DNA of 64,000 nucleotides from Bacteroidales bacterium (GTDB lineage Bacteria > Bacteroidota > Bacteroidia > Bacteroidales > UBA1715): NCBI GenBank assembly GCA_024409235.1, contig JAKSUA010000007.1, forward strand, positions 1 to 64,000, written 5' to 3'. Of the stretch, positions 7,693 to 18,111 are shown piece after piece. Numbering within the stretch: the first letter of the stretch is position 1; each line of letters starts with the position of its first letter. The position numbers were made by a program, and so were the translations under genes. The notes beneath the pieces were generated by a model. That model saw only the letters and a program-made list of their open reading frames with translations, was not told the origin of the DNA and ran no database searches.

Positions 7693-10600
7693 ATGAGATG
7701 TAGTTTTTTACAAGCAATTAAAGGTCTTATGGCTATGACAGTTTTAGGTGCAAGTTTGTCTGTATCGGCACAAATTACTCCTTGTAAGATGTTTCAATCG
7801 GGTATGGTTTTGCAGCGTGATGTGGTTGTTCCTATATGGGGAACGGCATCGGCAAATGCTGAAATCACTATTTCATGGAATGGTTCGGAAGCAAAATCAA
7901 CAGCAGATGCTGATGGTAAGTGGAAAGTCGAATTTCCTGCCACAAACTATGGTGGTCCATTTGATATGACTATTGCAAGTTCTGCGGAAGATGAAACTAC
8001 GGTGACATTGAAAGATGTCTATTTTGGTGAAGTTTTGTACTGCTCAGGACAATCAAATATGGAGTTGCGTGTTGATCAATGCGACGATTATGCAAATGTA
8101 AAGGCTGCCGCAAACGATCAAACGATTCGTCAGATGAAGGTGGAAAAAGGTACTGCTTATGAATTGTCGGAAACATTGCCGACAGTTTCTTGGAAACCAG
8201 CAACATCGGCTAATGTCGGTAATTTCTCTGCGGCTGCGTATTTCTGTGTGTTGGAATTGAAAAAATTAGATGCGTATAAAGATATTCCATTTGGTATTTT
8301 GAATAACTCATACGGTGGTGCTCGTGTAGAAGCGTGGATGAGTAAGGAAATGCTTGGTTACGATGCTTACGATATCACTTTGGCGCAAGGCGAAGCAGAA
8401 CGACAACCTACTTTGATTTACAATAAGATGGTACATCCGCTTATTGGATTACCATTTAAGGCTATGTTGTGGTATCAGGCAGAATCAAACTGCGATATTT
8501 CAGCAGATGCTATCGTTTATAGCGAGCAGTTTAATACTATGATTACTTCGTATAGAAAATTGTGGAATAATGAATTCCCTGTGATTTGGGTACAATTACC
8601 AAACTATAAATCGGAAACTCGTACGGAAGTAAATAATGTGGAATCAAATTCTATTGCTTCTGATCCTTGGATCTCAATGCGTGAAGAACAAACAAAGTCT
8701 TTGTCTATTTTGTCTAAATCTGCTCAAATTGTAACGATAGATGCTGGACTTGCGGGAAATATTCACCCAACAGATAAACAAACTATAGGAACTCGTTTGG
8801 CTTTGGCTGTTCGTAAATTGGTATATGGTGAAGAAACTGCATATTCTCCTATGTATAAATCATTTACGAAAAATGATGATGGTTCTATTACCATAGAATT
8901 TTCTAATGTAAATGATGGCTTGGTTGCAAAAGATGGCGCTGAAACTATCACTTGGTTTCAAGTTGTAGATGTAGCGGGAAAAAGTTCTAAGGTTGCGGCA
9001 ACTTTGGCAGACAATAAGATTACGATTGCCAAAGGCGAGGCTGATATCGCAGCAGTATATTATGCTTGGAACCGTTGTCCTGGTGGTATGAATTTGTATT
9101 CAAAGGTTGGTGAAGTGTATTTGCCAGTCGCACCATTTATGTTTGAGGTGGAAACTTCTGAATTTGGCATACAAGAATTTTCATCAACGAAAGGAGTTGG
9201 AGAGGTTACTGCGGAAGGTGGTAATTTCGTTACATTCACTTGGAAAACTGGCGGAAATGTTGAAACAGCCAGATTTAATGGTGTAGAAGTAGATCCTAAC
9301 ACTTCGGCAAAAGTAATGTTGAGCGAAACGAAAGATTATGTGTTGGAAATTGTGGAAAAAGAAATAGGAAAAATTGATTCAAAAACAATACATTTTACTG
9401 TTGTTCCTGCAAAGCCAACAATAAAACTATCGTCAGTTTCGGGTGTACTTGCTAATCCAACAGACGAAGTTGAAATTGCTATAAATGCTGCTGCTCCTGG
9501 TGGTTTTTCGGTAACCAAGGTAGACTTGTATTTGGGAGAGGCATTATTGACAACCTTGACAGAAGCGCCATATTCGTATGTATGGACGGCTCCTAATGAA
9601 TTAGGTGAATATGTATTCAAAGGTATTGTGTATAATAATAACTCGGATGATGCTGTTTCTGAACCTCTTACATTGGTTGTAACTGATCAGAAAAAAGTTC
9701 GTTTTGAAGCAGAAAAGGCTGTCTTGGTTGATGGAGAAGGAAGTGGCAGTGCCGCTATAACAGATGCCAATTGCAGTAATGGAAAATATATGGCGTTGCA
9801 GGATTTTGTAACATTAACATTTAAGAATATCTATGCGCCAGAAGCGGGAACATATCCGGTTTATATAAAATATATGTGTAATTATGAGGCTCCAAAGCGT
9901 CAGAGTATTTCGGTGAACGGTGTTTCACAAGGTGAAATAGAATTTACTTCCGAAGATTGGGATACCTATAAAATGACTTTGCCTCTTCAACAAGGAATGA
10001 ATACCATTACTATCGGTGCATCTTGGAAATGGATGTCATTTGATTACATTGATATTTTGGGAGTACAGGAGCGTGCAATGGGGGAGTTGACAACGGATTT
10101 GGGAAATTTCGCAAATCCAGGAGATAATTTCTCTATACATATAAATGCTTCGTTGCCAGAAGGTAAAACTTTGGAAAAAATTGATTTGTATATGGTTGGT
10201 ACCGACGAACCATTGCAGACATTTACTTCTGTTTCAGATACATACACTTGGTTAGTTCCTGATGCAAAAGGTGAATATACATTTTATGCTCGCGTGTATG
10301 TTGATGGTGAATATACGCAATCGGAAGATTTAGTTGTTACTGTTACGAATCTACAAAAAACTCGTTTTGAAGCAGAAGATGCTGTGTTAGTTGGTTCTGG
10401 TGGCGTTGGTAAAGATAAATCTTGTAGTGGTGGAAAATATATGGATGTGACAGATTTTGAAACTCTAACTTTTGAGCATATTGTCGCTCCGGAAGATGGA
10501 ACTTACGAGATTTATGTTGGATATATGTGTAATTATCAGGCTCCAAAAGATCAAATCCTTCTTGTCAATGGTAAGACAGTAGAGAATATGACATTTACTT

Positions 10601-11001
10601 CTACAACTTGGGATGTATATAAAACTTCGGTTCCTTTGAAGCAAGGTGAAAATACCATTCAAATTAAAGCATCTTGGAAATGGATGTCATTTGATTACAT
10701 TGATATTTTGGGTGTTACAAAAGGTAGCAGTACAACAACTTCGGTACAAGAAGTAAAAGGTACAGCTTCGTCACTTGTTGCGTATTGTAATAGTCAATCT
10801 TTGGTTGTTGTAAATTATCAAACAGAAGCACCTGTTGTTTCTTTGGAAATTATAGATATGAACGGAAAAAGAGTTGCAAAAACTGCAATGAAAGATTCAA
10901 ATGGTTCATATATCTGTAATGAAAAATTGGATTGCGGAGTATATGCAGTCAAAATGATTGCTGGAAACGAAGTAATCGTAAAACAAGTTGTTGTTAAATA
11001 G
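7693..11001 (+). CDS. Type IX-secreted sialate O-acetylesterase with twin CBM-like modules
   Basis: A 1,102-residue multidomain carbohydrate esterase. Signal peptide about 1-26 (ends SVSAQ). The catalytic SGNH/SASA domain has Ser121 in CSGQSNME, the WYQAESN block and His358 in NIHPTDK, as in enzymes that remove O-acetyl groups from sialic acid or xylan. Two Ig-like linkers and two CBM6/35-like modules follow (about residues 669-790 and 890-1010, each starting RFEAE and ending [12 protein letters not shown]). The C-terminus (about 1025-1102) is a type IX sorting domain with the NGKRVAKT...G-Y-x-V pattern ending KQVVVK. The product should be exported by the SprA machine. The two CBM modules share an exact 44-base identity, a sign of recent duplication or conversion. 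hisA begins 7 bases downstream. Confidence 0.9.
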   Translation: MRCSFLQAIKGLMAMTVLGASLSVSAQITPCKMFQSGMVLQRDVVVPIWGTASANAEITISWNGSEAKSTADADGKWKVEFPATNYGGPFDMTIASSAEDETTVTLKDVYFGEVLYCSGQSNMELRVDQCDDYANVKAAANDQTIRQMKVEKGTAYELSETLPTVSWKPATSANVGNFSAAAYFCVLELKKLDAYKDIPFGILNNSYGGARVEAWMSKEMLGYDAYDITLAQGEAERQPTLIYNKMVHPLIGLPFKAMLWYQAESNCDISADAIVYSEQFNTMITSYRKLWNNEFPVIWVQLPNYKSETRTEVNNVESNSIASDPWISMREEQTKSLSILSKSAQIVTIDAGLAGNIHPTDKQTIGTRLALAVRKLVYGEETAYSPMYKSFTKNDDGSITIEFSNVNDGLVAKDGAETITWFQVVDVAGKSSKVAATLADNKITIAKGEADIAAVYYAWNRCPGGMNLYSKVGEVYLPVAPFMFEVETSEFGIQEFSSTKGVGEVTAEGGNFVTFTWKTGGNVETARFNGVEVDPNTSAKVMLSETKDYVLEIVEKEIGKIDSKTIHFTVVPAKPTIKLSSVSGVLANPTDEVEIAINAAAPGGFSVTKVDLYLGEALLTTLTEAPYSYVWTAPNELGEYVFKGIVYNNNSDDAVSEPLTLVVTDQKKVRFEAEKAVLVDGEGSGSAAITDANCSNGKYMALQDFVTLTFKNIYAPEAGTYPVYIKYMCNYEAPKRQSISVNGVSQGEIEFTSEDWDTYKMTLPLQQGMNTITIGASWKWMSFDYIDILGVQERAMGELTTDLGNFANPGDNFSIHINASLPEGKTLEKIDLYMVGTDEPLQTFTSVSDTYTWLVPDAKGEYTFYARVYVDGEYTQSEDLVVTVTNLQKTRFEAEDAVLVGSGGVGKDKSCSGGKYMDVTDFETLTFEHIVAPEDGTYEIYVGYMCNYQAPKDQILLVNGKTVENMTFTSTTWDVYKTSVPLKQGENTIQIKASWKWMSFDYIDILGVTKGSSTTTSVQEVKGTASSLVAYCNSQSLVVVNYQTEAPVVSLEIIDMNGKRVAKTAMKDSNGSYICNEKLDCGVYAVKMIAGNEVIVKQVVVK

Positions 11002-11008
11002 TAGAAAA

Positions 11009-11731
11009 ATGATAGAAATAATTCCTGCCATAGATATTATTGATGCGAAATGTGTCCGTCTATCGCAAGGAGACTATGCGCAAAAGAAAGTCTATAATGA
11101 GAATCCTTTGGAAGTAGCAAAGGAGTTTGAGGCAAATGGCATAAAACGCTTGCATTTAGTTGATTTGGATGGAGCAAAAAGTAGCCGTATTGTAAACTAT
11201 AAAGTCTTGGAAAATATAGCTACTCACACTAATTTAATGATAGATTTTGGTGGTGGTTTAAAGACGGATGATGATTTGCGTATTGCTTTTGAATCGGGTG
11301 CGAGTATGGTTACCGGTGGCAGTATTGCAGTAAAAAATCGTCCAGTGTTTACATCGTGGTTGCAAAAATATGGTAGCGAAAAAATCATACTTGGCGCTGA
11401 TGCTATGAATGAAAAAATAGCCGTAAGTGGTTGGCAAGAAGGTACGAATTTGGATTTGTTTGACTTTCTAAAAGACTATACCGCAGAAGGTGTGTCAAAG
11501 ATTATTTGTACTGACATCAGTAAAGATGGTATGTTGCAAGGTGCTAATGTTGATTTGTATGTGAAAATCAAAAAACAATTTCCTGCATTGTTTGTAATTG
11601 CAAGTGGTGGTATCTCCAAAATGGATGATATACTTGCATTGAATGACAATGGTATAGATGGCGTTATCACAGGAAAAGCGATATACGAAGGAAAGATATC
11701 GTTGAAGGAAATTTCAAAATTCTATGAATAG
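11009..11731 (+). CDS. hisA: Phosphoribosylformimino-AICAR ribotide isomerase
   Basis: A 240-residue TIM-barrel isomerase of histidine biosynthesis (ProFAR to PRFAR). It opens with [23 protein letters not shown]; the AID aspartate is the usual catalytic base. It also has DFGGGLK for phosphate binding, and [13 protein letters not shown] matches the HisA signature TDI-x-x-DG-x-L-x-G-x-N. I place the start at ATG 11009 because that gives the canonical HisA N-terminus; an earlier start would overlap the esterase. No other his gene is in the window, which is unusual for the Bacteroidetes, where hisA normally sits in a his operon. It appears co-oriented and closely spaced with pnuC. Confidence 0.93.
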   Translation: MIEIIPAIDIIDAKCVRLSQGDYAQKKVYNENPLEVAKEFEANGIKRLHLVDLDGAKSSRIVNYKVLENIATHTNLMIDFGGGLKTDDDLRIAFESGASMVTGGSIAVKNRPVFTSWLQKYGSEKIILGADAMNEKIAVSGWQEGTNLDLFDFLKDYTAEGVSKIICTDISKDGMLQGANVDLYVKIKKQFPALFVIASGGISKMDDILALNDNGIDGVITGKAIYEGKISLKEISKFYE

Positions 11732-11734
11732 GCT

Positions 11735-12355
11735 ATGTTGAGTTTTCTTCAAAGCTATATTTCTGAATTTAACTTTTTTAGACTTTGTGAATTAATTGGA
11801 ACAGTTTCTGGTTTCTTGGTGTTGTATTTTCAAGTAAAGCAGAAACCTGTCATGTGGAATTTTAACGTAATTTCTGCAACGTTTCTCGGCATAAATTTCT
11901 TCGCAAACGAAATCTATGCTTATGCTTTTTTTCAAATATATTATGTTGTGGCAAGCATTTATGGTTTGTATGTTTGGTTGCATGGACAAGAAGATTCAGG
12001 TAAAGAATTACCAATAAAGAGATTGTCAAAAATGCGGTGGGGAGCAGTTGTGGGTGTTTTTGTTTTGCTTTATGCGGTGTTATATGGAATAATAAAACGC
12101 ACAGGCTCAGAACTAGTCGGTTTTGATACTTTTGTAACTACAGCAAGCAGTATTGCAACATTCTTGTTGGCAAAGAAATTTTTTGAGCAATGGTATTTTT
12201 GGCTGTTGTCAGATATTGTGTACGTATCAGCAATTATATATTATGAGCAAAGTGGTTTGTATATAACTTTTACCTTGTATAGTTGTTATATAATTTCGGC
12301 ATTTATAGGAATCTTTGCTTGGAAAAGGCAGATAGAGGCACAAAACAAATTATAA
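11735..12355 (+). CDS. pnuC: PnuC-family nicotinamide riboside transporter
   Basis: A 206-residue inner-membrane protein with about seven hydrophobic segments. Family patterns visible include FFQIYYVVASIYGLYVW and the C-terminal FVTTASSIATFLLAKKF-EQWYFWLLSDIV block, which matches PnuC vitamin transporters (facilitated uptake of nicotinamide riboside; some relatives take thiamine). It starts 3 bases after hisA and ends 11 bases before the convergent 1,328-residue gene. No TPP or NAD riboswitch and no thiamine kinase are adjacent, so substrate choice is by family only. Confidence 0.85.
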   Translation: MLSFLQSYISEFNFFRLCELIGTVSGFLVLYFQVKQKPVMWNFNVISATFLGINFFANEIYAYAFFQIYYVVASIYGLYVWLHGQEDSGKELPIKRLSKMRWGAVVGVFVLLYAVLYGIIKRTGSELVGFDTFVTTASSIATFLLAKKFFEQWYFWLLSDIVYVSAIIYYEQSGLYITFTLYSCYIISAFIGIFAWKRQIEAQNKL

Positions 12356-12366
12356 CGCTTCTGTTA

Positions 12367-15300
12367 TTACCAATTTTTTACAACAGCTTTTGATGTATTG
12401 CAGCATTTTATAAGATACGTTCCAATAGGAAGTTTTTCTATTGCAATAGAAACTTTTGACGTACTTATCGGATTGAAGGCGATATTTGTGATTTTATGTC
12501 CAAGAATGTCATATAATTCTATTGTACAGGCTGCAATTGATTCTCCTTCAACAATGAATGTGTTATTATTTGCGTTAGTATATGCCGTAAATGCATTTTC
12601 ACTATTGTCTGGACGGTTTATGCATTTTATGCTTGAATAGGTGTATTTGCCATTATAATCCGTTTGTTTTAAGCGGTAGTAAGAAATTCCTGTGGCAGGA
12701 TGAATGTCTTCGTATGAATATGAATGAGACATGCTGGTTGTTCCTGCTCCGTGAATTTTGCCAATATATTCCCAAGTTGTTCCGTCAGTAGAACGTTCTA
12801 TTGTGAAAAAATCGTTGTTGTCTTCCGAGGCAGTAGCCCATTCTAATAAAACAGATTTAGAAAGATTTCTAACGTTCCATTTGTATAATTCAACTGGTAA
12901 TAAAACAGCTGGACTGTACTCCGTAAGTTTTAAAACATTAACACCCTTCGCTTCAATACCATTCCACCAGGTATTTATGATGTGTGTATTTCCAAATTGT
13001 TCTTTTGGGAAAATATGACCACCGGCTTCGGAACCATAATATCCTCCGGCAGATACATTTTCAATTCCGTAACAATTGTCCGAAGCAGGTGTTGTTTCTG
13101 CTTTTGGATAATAACTTTTACAAGTAGCTCCGGCTTTTAACGTTACACAATAATATTTAGAAGATGTTTTTCCGTTTTCTGTAACTTGTATTTGTTTGGT
13201 ACTTTTTACTAAACAGTCTTTATTTCCGTATGATATGCAGTATTGAACATCAGGAACTCTTGTGACAGCATCTTGATGTACTGTATTTCCGATTACAAAG
13301 CCATTTAGAACTGTTTGATCGCAAGGTTTATTTGCGTATGAGGCCGATCCAGATACATTTGCATTCACTGTAATTTTTCTATCATCCCAATATAATTTCA
13401 TTTCGATGCCTTTTTCTGTATCGTTAAGAGCATCTGTTCTATAGTATTCTTTTGGTAGTGAAGAGTAACCATAAAGGGAAGGATCTGCGGCATCTTTTAT
13501 CGTGTCTTGTATTGGTGCAATACGATATACTACAAGTCCTCTTTTATCAGGAGTTCCATTACTATGATCTTGGTATTTTATATTCTCAGGATCGAAGAAT
13601 GGAAAGTGGGTAACTCCTGTATTTTTTTGATAATTAACCGTAACTTCACCTACTACGCATTCTCCATTGTCATATTTCCCATCCCATGCAAGGTAAAAGT
13701 TTGTTGTGTTGATAAATAAATGTCCTGCTTCCTCGTTTCTCCATATTCTTCCACAACAGAAACTTTTGGGTAATATAATGTTGCCAAATTCATCTAAGCT
13801 AAAGTGATCGCTTCCTAATGCGGATATAGAAGGTGTTTCCTCAGAAATATCATTTAAAATGTATAACGGGTTGGTTCCAAGAGATAGACAATTTTTTATG
13901 ATTGAAGGGTCGCCGGAATCTTCATCTTCTGCAAAAACTAAATCGTCATCATTGCTAATGCTACCAGTGTTAAGGCAGTAGCTGATGGAAAAAATCGCAT
14001 CATTGGTATTCATACCTATGATGCTGTTGCCGTTCGTTATACTTCCACTATTTTCACAATCAGAAATTGTTGTTGAGCCGATGTTGTATCCCAATATGCC
14101 GGAAGCAGCGAGGCTTGTTGCTGCAACAGCGTTTATATTTCTACAGTTGGAAATGTTACATGTGCCGGAAAATAAGTTCCCTACGATACCTCCTAAATAA
14201 CATTCTCCATTTAATAATCCTGCGTTGTAACAGAAATTAACCGTGGTGTTACTAATACCTCCTACAATACCTCCGGTTCCACCATATATATTTTTTTTTG
14301 TCGTAATAGTTCCTGTATTTTTGCAAGAATCTATCTCACAATTTTCGCCATAGCCAAGTATTCCTCCTGTAAAATACAGTTGTGAATTACTAAAATTGGA
14401 ATTTGAATGCTCTATTTTGATGTCATTAGAACATTGTTTAAATTTAGTTCCTTTTGCGTAGCTACAAATTCCTCCGAAGGCTTTTTTATCGCTGTCTATT
14501 TCTTGATAATGAGTAGGGGATAAAGATAAAGTATCGCCTTTTACATGAACATTATCAATAACTGCACCTTCTCCGCAATAATTAAATAGACCTTTGTTTC
14601 CTGTGATTGTAATTGTATCTTGATCTCCAACTAAATCGGGAAGAGATTTTTGTTCAGGGTCAGGAATGTATTTGCCACATCTAAAGGTTCCTCTAAATGG
14701 ATTTGCAAGTGTGCCTATTCCTTCCCATGTGTTGTCTAAAACAATATTTTTTGTTGGTGCGGTAAGATAAAAATGTATTCCTGCAAAACCATCCGTACTT
14801 GTTATTGTTTGTGTAAAAGAAGCATCGGTATATGACGTGTCTGTTCCAGAAATGATTCTTTTTGTCATAGGAATTTTGTATTCATATTTACCTGATATTA
14901 CTGCGGCTGCTAATTGTTCAAGTTCGGTTTTTGATGAAATAAGAATAGGATTATCTTTATCACCTAGTGGTTTAGACCAGCTAATAACTCCAATATCAAG
15001 GTCGGTCGTATCACCGATAGTAAACGTCTTTCCTCCCATGGTAAAACGTTGGTCAAATAAAGACAGCTTATAAACACGTAAGCAGCCTGCTGCATTTGGT
15101 GTATAGAAATAGTTGTCGTTTGCTTCCGTAATTTCTTTTTTGTCTTTCCATGGATAGTGATAACCTCTGTCTTCTAATGTACTTGATTTTAAAACGTCGA
15201 TGAGAACTTTGTCTGAATTACCATCTTCGTCTTTGTTTAAATAAAGTTCTATCGTGGCATCTTCATTAGTTGCCAATTTCATAATAAAGATTAAATCTTC

Positions 15301-16353
15301 GCACGTCATTGCGTCACCTGCAAAAGACAATTGTTTTGGTAAATTAGGAAGGCTTGGCTCTCCATAAAATTTTGTGTCCGGGGAGGTTAAGAAAATCTTG
15401 TACTCAGGAATATAATATTGTACAGTTGTTCCATCAGGAATCGGATATGACTGACGATTTTCTTCTACTGTTTTGTTATTTATAGAACCAAAAGAATTGC
15501 AGCAGAACACAAATCTGTAGGGCATTGGTCCAGAAAAATATACTTTTGAGGTATAATGATCCAAGGAATACGTGTAGAATGTTGACCATACCTCGTTAGT
15601 ACTACCATTTGCGTTTAATCCCCAAGCGCGTGAATACACACGTCCGTCAACAGCTGAAGATTGACCATTTTCAGTTTTAACAACAGTTACATCAAAATAT
15701 TGGAAATCAATTGGTTTCGCTTCTCCTTTTGCACCTATGTCGCATCCAATGTAGAATTCTAAGTAATATAATCCGTTTCTTGGAACTGAAATTATATTTG
15801 CGTTATAGCCATTAGGGTTTAAAGTTTTTGGACCATAATATGCTTCCGGATAACTTGTTATATAACCAGTACCACTCGTGGGAACATCTGTTTCGGAAAA
15901 CACTATCGGGTCGTCACCTGCACGTTCCGATTCTGTTAGTCCATTATCAACTTTAGGGTCTATATCTTTATCGTCATCAGCATCTTGCCTTAATCGATAT
16001 TTAATAGTTAATTTTTTCCCATTATAATAAAAAGAATTACCACTTATGGTGGTTGCATATCCATCATAAAGAATTCCTCCGAAACCTAGGTGGATTTGTT
16101 CTTTTGTGTGGTCGTCAATACGAATGTATAATCTGTTTTCTTCGGTACAACTTGTTCCGTCGCTATTATAACGTGCAAAAGGTCTGGATGGACCATCTCC
16201 ACCTTCTCTGGAACCAAGCGCAATATAGCATGTTCCTTTTGGCTCAGGAGTACCAGAATTATTTTTATTTGGCATAAGTTGTTTGGTTCCGTCGGCTAAA
16301 ACTGTCGTGGAAACAATGCAAAATGCTAATAATATGCCTAAAAAGTGTTTCAT
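12367..16353 (-). CDS. Large type IX-secreted protein with GLUG-like repeats
   Basis: A 1,328-residue secreted protein. Signal peptide about 1-20 (ends VLADG). The N-terminal 480 residues are a beta-rich region I do not recognise, with many Cys/Tyr. Residues about 590-850 hold a parallel-beta GLUG-like array (ILGYGENCEIDSCKNTG, GGIVGGISNTTVNFCYNAG and relatives) of the kind seen in surface adhesins. After another unknown beta-region, a WATASEDNNDFFTIERSTDG fibronectin-like segment precedes a C-terminal type IX sorting domain (IELYDILGHKI...LPIGTYLIKC). It is transcribed alone, converging on pnuC. Probably a surface adhesin or matrix protein; no enzyme signature seen. Confidence 0.8.
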   Translation of the reverse strand: MKHFLGILLAFCIVSTTVLADGTKQLMPNKNNSGTPEPKGTCYIALGSREGGDGPSRPFARYNSDGTSCTEENRLYIRIDDHTKEQIHLGFGGILYDGYATTISGNSFYYNGKKLTIKYRLRQDADDDKDIDPKVDNGLTESERAGDDPIVFSETDVPTSGTGYITSYPEAYYGPKTLNPNGYNANIISVPRNGLYYLEFYIGCDIGAKGEAKPIDFQYFDVTVVKTENGQSSAVDGRVYSRAWGLNANGSTNEVWSTFYTYSLDHYTSKVYFSGPMPYRFVFCCNSFGSINNKTVEENRQSYPIPDGTTVQYYIPEYKIFLTSPDTKFYGEPSLPNLPKQLSFAGDAMTCEDLIFIMKLATNEDATIELYLNKDEDGNSDKVLIDVLKSSTLEDRGYHYPWKDKKEITEANDNYFYTPNAAGCLRVYKLSLFDQRFTMGGKTFTIGDTTDLDIGVISWSKPLGDKDNPILISSKTELEQLAAAVISGKYEYKIPMTKRIISGTDTSYTDASFTQTITSTDGFAGIHFYLTAPTKNIVLDNTWEGIGTLANPFRGTFRCGKYIPDPEQKSLPDLVGDQDTITITGNKGLFNYCGEGAVIDNVHVKGDTLSLSPTHYQEIDSDKKAFGGICSYAKGTKFKQCSNDIKIEHSNSNFSNSQLYFTGGILGYGENCEIDSCKNTGTITTKKNIYGGTGGIVGGISNTTVNFCYNAGLLNGECYLGGIVGNLFSGTCNISNCRNINAVAATSLAASGILGYNIGSTTISDCENSGSITNGNSIIGMNTNDAIFSISYCLNTGSISNDDDLVFAEDEDSGDPSIIKNCLSLGTNPLYILNDISEETPSISALGSDHFSLDEFGNIILPKSFCCGRIWRNEEAGHLFINTTNFYLAWDGKYDNGECVVGEVTVNYQKNTGVTHFPFFDPENIKYQDHSNGTPDKRGLVVYRIAPIQDTIKDAADPSLYGYSSLPKEYYRTDALNDTEKGIEMKLYWDDRKITVNANVSGSASYANKPCDQTVLNGFVIGNTVHQDAVTRVPDVQYCISYGNKDCLVKSTKQIQVTENGKTSSKYYCVTLKAGATCKSYYPKAETTPASDNCYGIENVSAGGYYGSEAGGHIFPKEQFGNTHIINTWWNGIEAKGVNVLKLTEYSPAVLLPVELYKWNVRNLSKSVLLEWATASEDNNDFFTIERSTDGTTWEYIGKIHGAGTTSMSHSYSYEDIHPATGISYYRLKQTDYNGKYTYSSIKCINRPDNSENAFTAYTNANNNTFIVEGESIAACTIELYDILGHKITNIAFNPISTSKVSIAIEKLPIGTYLIKCCNTSKAVVKNW

Positions 16354-16464
16354 AAGAGGTTTAGTTTGAGATAGTTAACAAACTAATGAAACTTTTGGCA
16401 ATTTATAAAAAAAATATAGGCAAATGCAAGGGTTATTGAGGAAGTTTTTCAACAGATGTTCATT

Positions 16465-16881
16465 TTAAAAACAAATTTCTCTTGTTTTATCTTCCAACAC
16501 AGAAATTTTTATGTTTAAAACATTGTCAGGAAATAATGGCTCTGCCAATTCGGGCCATTCAACTAAACAGATTTTCCCACTGTAGAAATAGTCTTCTGCT
16601 CCAATGTTTTGCAGATCTTCTAGAGTTTCTAAGCGATATAAATCAAAGTGATATATGGTAGTATTCTCTGGGGTATTGTATTCGTTAATAATGGCAAACG
16701 TTGGACTGGATACATTGTCTGTTACACCAAATTCGGAGCATAAAGCTTTTATAAATGTGGTTTTTCCTGCTCCCATTTCGCCATGAAATGCAAGCACGGT
16801 ATGGTTCCCTAAAGCATTCTTTACTGCTTTTGCTGCTTGTGGCAAATCCTCTAATACTTTGATTTTTATGCAATTATTCAT
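16465..16881 (-). CDS. tsaE: tRNA t6A biosynthesis ATPase TsaE
   Basis: A 138-residue P-loop protein with Walker A GEMGAGKTT (residues 34-42). It has the TsaE signatures SSPTFAIINEY and HFDLYRL, and LVEWPE in the Walker B/aromatic segment. It drives the TsaB-TsaD-TsaE complex that installs N6-threonylcarbamoyl on A37 of ANN-decoding tRNAs. It starts 9 bases after the ABC permease stop codon, so it is the last gene of the export operon. That is a housekeeping gene riding on a transport transcript, with no obvious functional link. Confidence 0.93.
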   Translation of the reverse strand: MNNCIKIKVLEDLPQAAKAVKNALGNHTVLAFHGEMGAGKTTFIKALCSEFGVTDNVSSPTFAIINEYNTPENTTIYHFDLYRLETLEDLQNIGAEDYFYSGKICLVEWPELAEPLFPDNVLNIKISVLEDKTREICF

Positions 16882-16890
16882 CTCTACAAA

Positions 16891-18108
16891 TTATTCGTAG
16901 CGAAGTGCTACAATTGGGTCCAAATTTGCAGCTTTTTTTGCAGGATACCAACCAAAAAATATACCAGTTACAGCACAAACAAAAAATGAGATAATTAACG
17001 AAGAAACGGTGATTATAGTCGGCCATTGTGTGAAGATTGTAATGATTTTTGCTGCAGAAATTCCCACAACAACACCGATTAATCCTCCTGTTACGCTGAT
17101 AAAAATTGCTTCGGTAAGGAATTGTAGTAGAATATCTTTGCTCCTTGCTCCAACTGCCATACGCAAACCAATTTCTCTAGTTCGTTCTTTTACTGAGACA
17201 TACATAATGTTCATGATACCAATACCTCCAATAAGAAGCGAGATTCCTGCTATGGCAACAAGTAGTGTTGTTAAAATATCGGTAGTGGAACTCGCAGTTG
17301 TTAATAATTCTTCCATAGACATGATTCTGAATGGATCGTTTTCTCCATTACTTTTATGAACTTTTTGAAGAATTTCAGTTACTTCGTCAACTGCTTGCTC
17401 TGCCACACTCTCGTCTTTTGCTGAGGCAACAATTGAGTTGACGTAGTTAATTGACAGTAATCTTTTTTGTACCGTTGAAAATGGCGCAAGAATAACGTTG
17501 TCCTGATCTTGTCCAAATGTGTTTTCTCCTTTTGATTCTAAAACACCAATAATTTGAAAAGGTGTGTTTTTGAATCGTATTGTTTGACCAATAGGATTTT
17601 CATTTTCTTTGAAAAGGTTATCTACAACGGTTTGTCCTATTACAGCAACTTTTGCAGATTGATTAATGTGGCGCTCAGTAAACATGCTACCACTTTTTAA
17701 CTCCATCTTTTTTATACTTAAATATTCTGGATATACACCGTAAATGCTTGATGGCCAGTTTGATGATTCATGTATTGTTTGTCCGCTGCTCTGAACAATA
17801 GGAGAAACGTATTCTATATTTTTTGCGTTTTTCTGAATTGCTTCAACATCTTTTATTGTCATGCTTCGTTGTGAACCGTCGTCAACTCTAACGCCGCCGA
17901 TACGTTCAGAACCGGCACGAATGGTAATCATATTCGATCCCATCTGGGAAATTTGTGATTTTATGCTTTGTTTGGAGCCTTCTCCGATTGCAAGCATGGT
18001 GATTACGGAACCAACACCAATTATAATTCCAAGCATAGTTAAGAATGTTCTCAACTTGTTGAGAATAATTGCTTTCCATGCAACTTTTGTAAGATTGGAG
18101 AATACCAT
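16891..18108 (-). CDS. MacB-like ABC transporter permease
   Basis: A 405-residue permease of the MacB/FtsX type: one N-terminal transmembrane helix (TFLTMLGIIIGVGSVITML), a periplasmic MacB_PCD domain (about 60-270), then three C-terminal helices (about 280-395) including the conserved ERTREIGLRMAVGA coupling segment. Unlike E. coli MacB, the ATPase is a separate gene just upstream (gap of 3 bases). With the adaptor and TolC genes it makes a tripartite macrolide/peptide/lipid-type exporter. The actual substrate cannot be read from the sequence. Confidence 0.9.
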   Translation of the reverse strand: MVFSNLTKVAWKAIILNKLRTFLTMLGIIIGVGSVITMLAIGEGSKQSIKSQISQMGSNMITIRAGSERIGGVRVDDGSQRSMTIKDVEAIQKNAKNIEYVSPIVQSSGQTIHESSNWPSSIYGVYPEYLSIKKMELKSGSMFTERHINQSAKVAVIGQTVVDNLFKENENPIGQTIRFKNTPFQIIGVLESKGENTFGQDQDNVILAPFSTVQKRLLSINYVNSIVASAKDESVAEQAVDEVTEILQKVHKSNGENDPFRIMSMEELLTTASSTTDILTTLLVAIAGISLLIGGIGIMNIMYVSVKERTREIGLRMAVGARSKDILLQFLTEAIFISVTGGLIGVVVGISAAKIITIFTQWPTIITVSSLIISFFVCAVTGIFFGWYPAKKAANLDPIVALRYE

Positions 18109-18111
18109 AAA

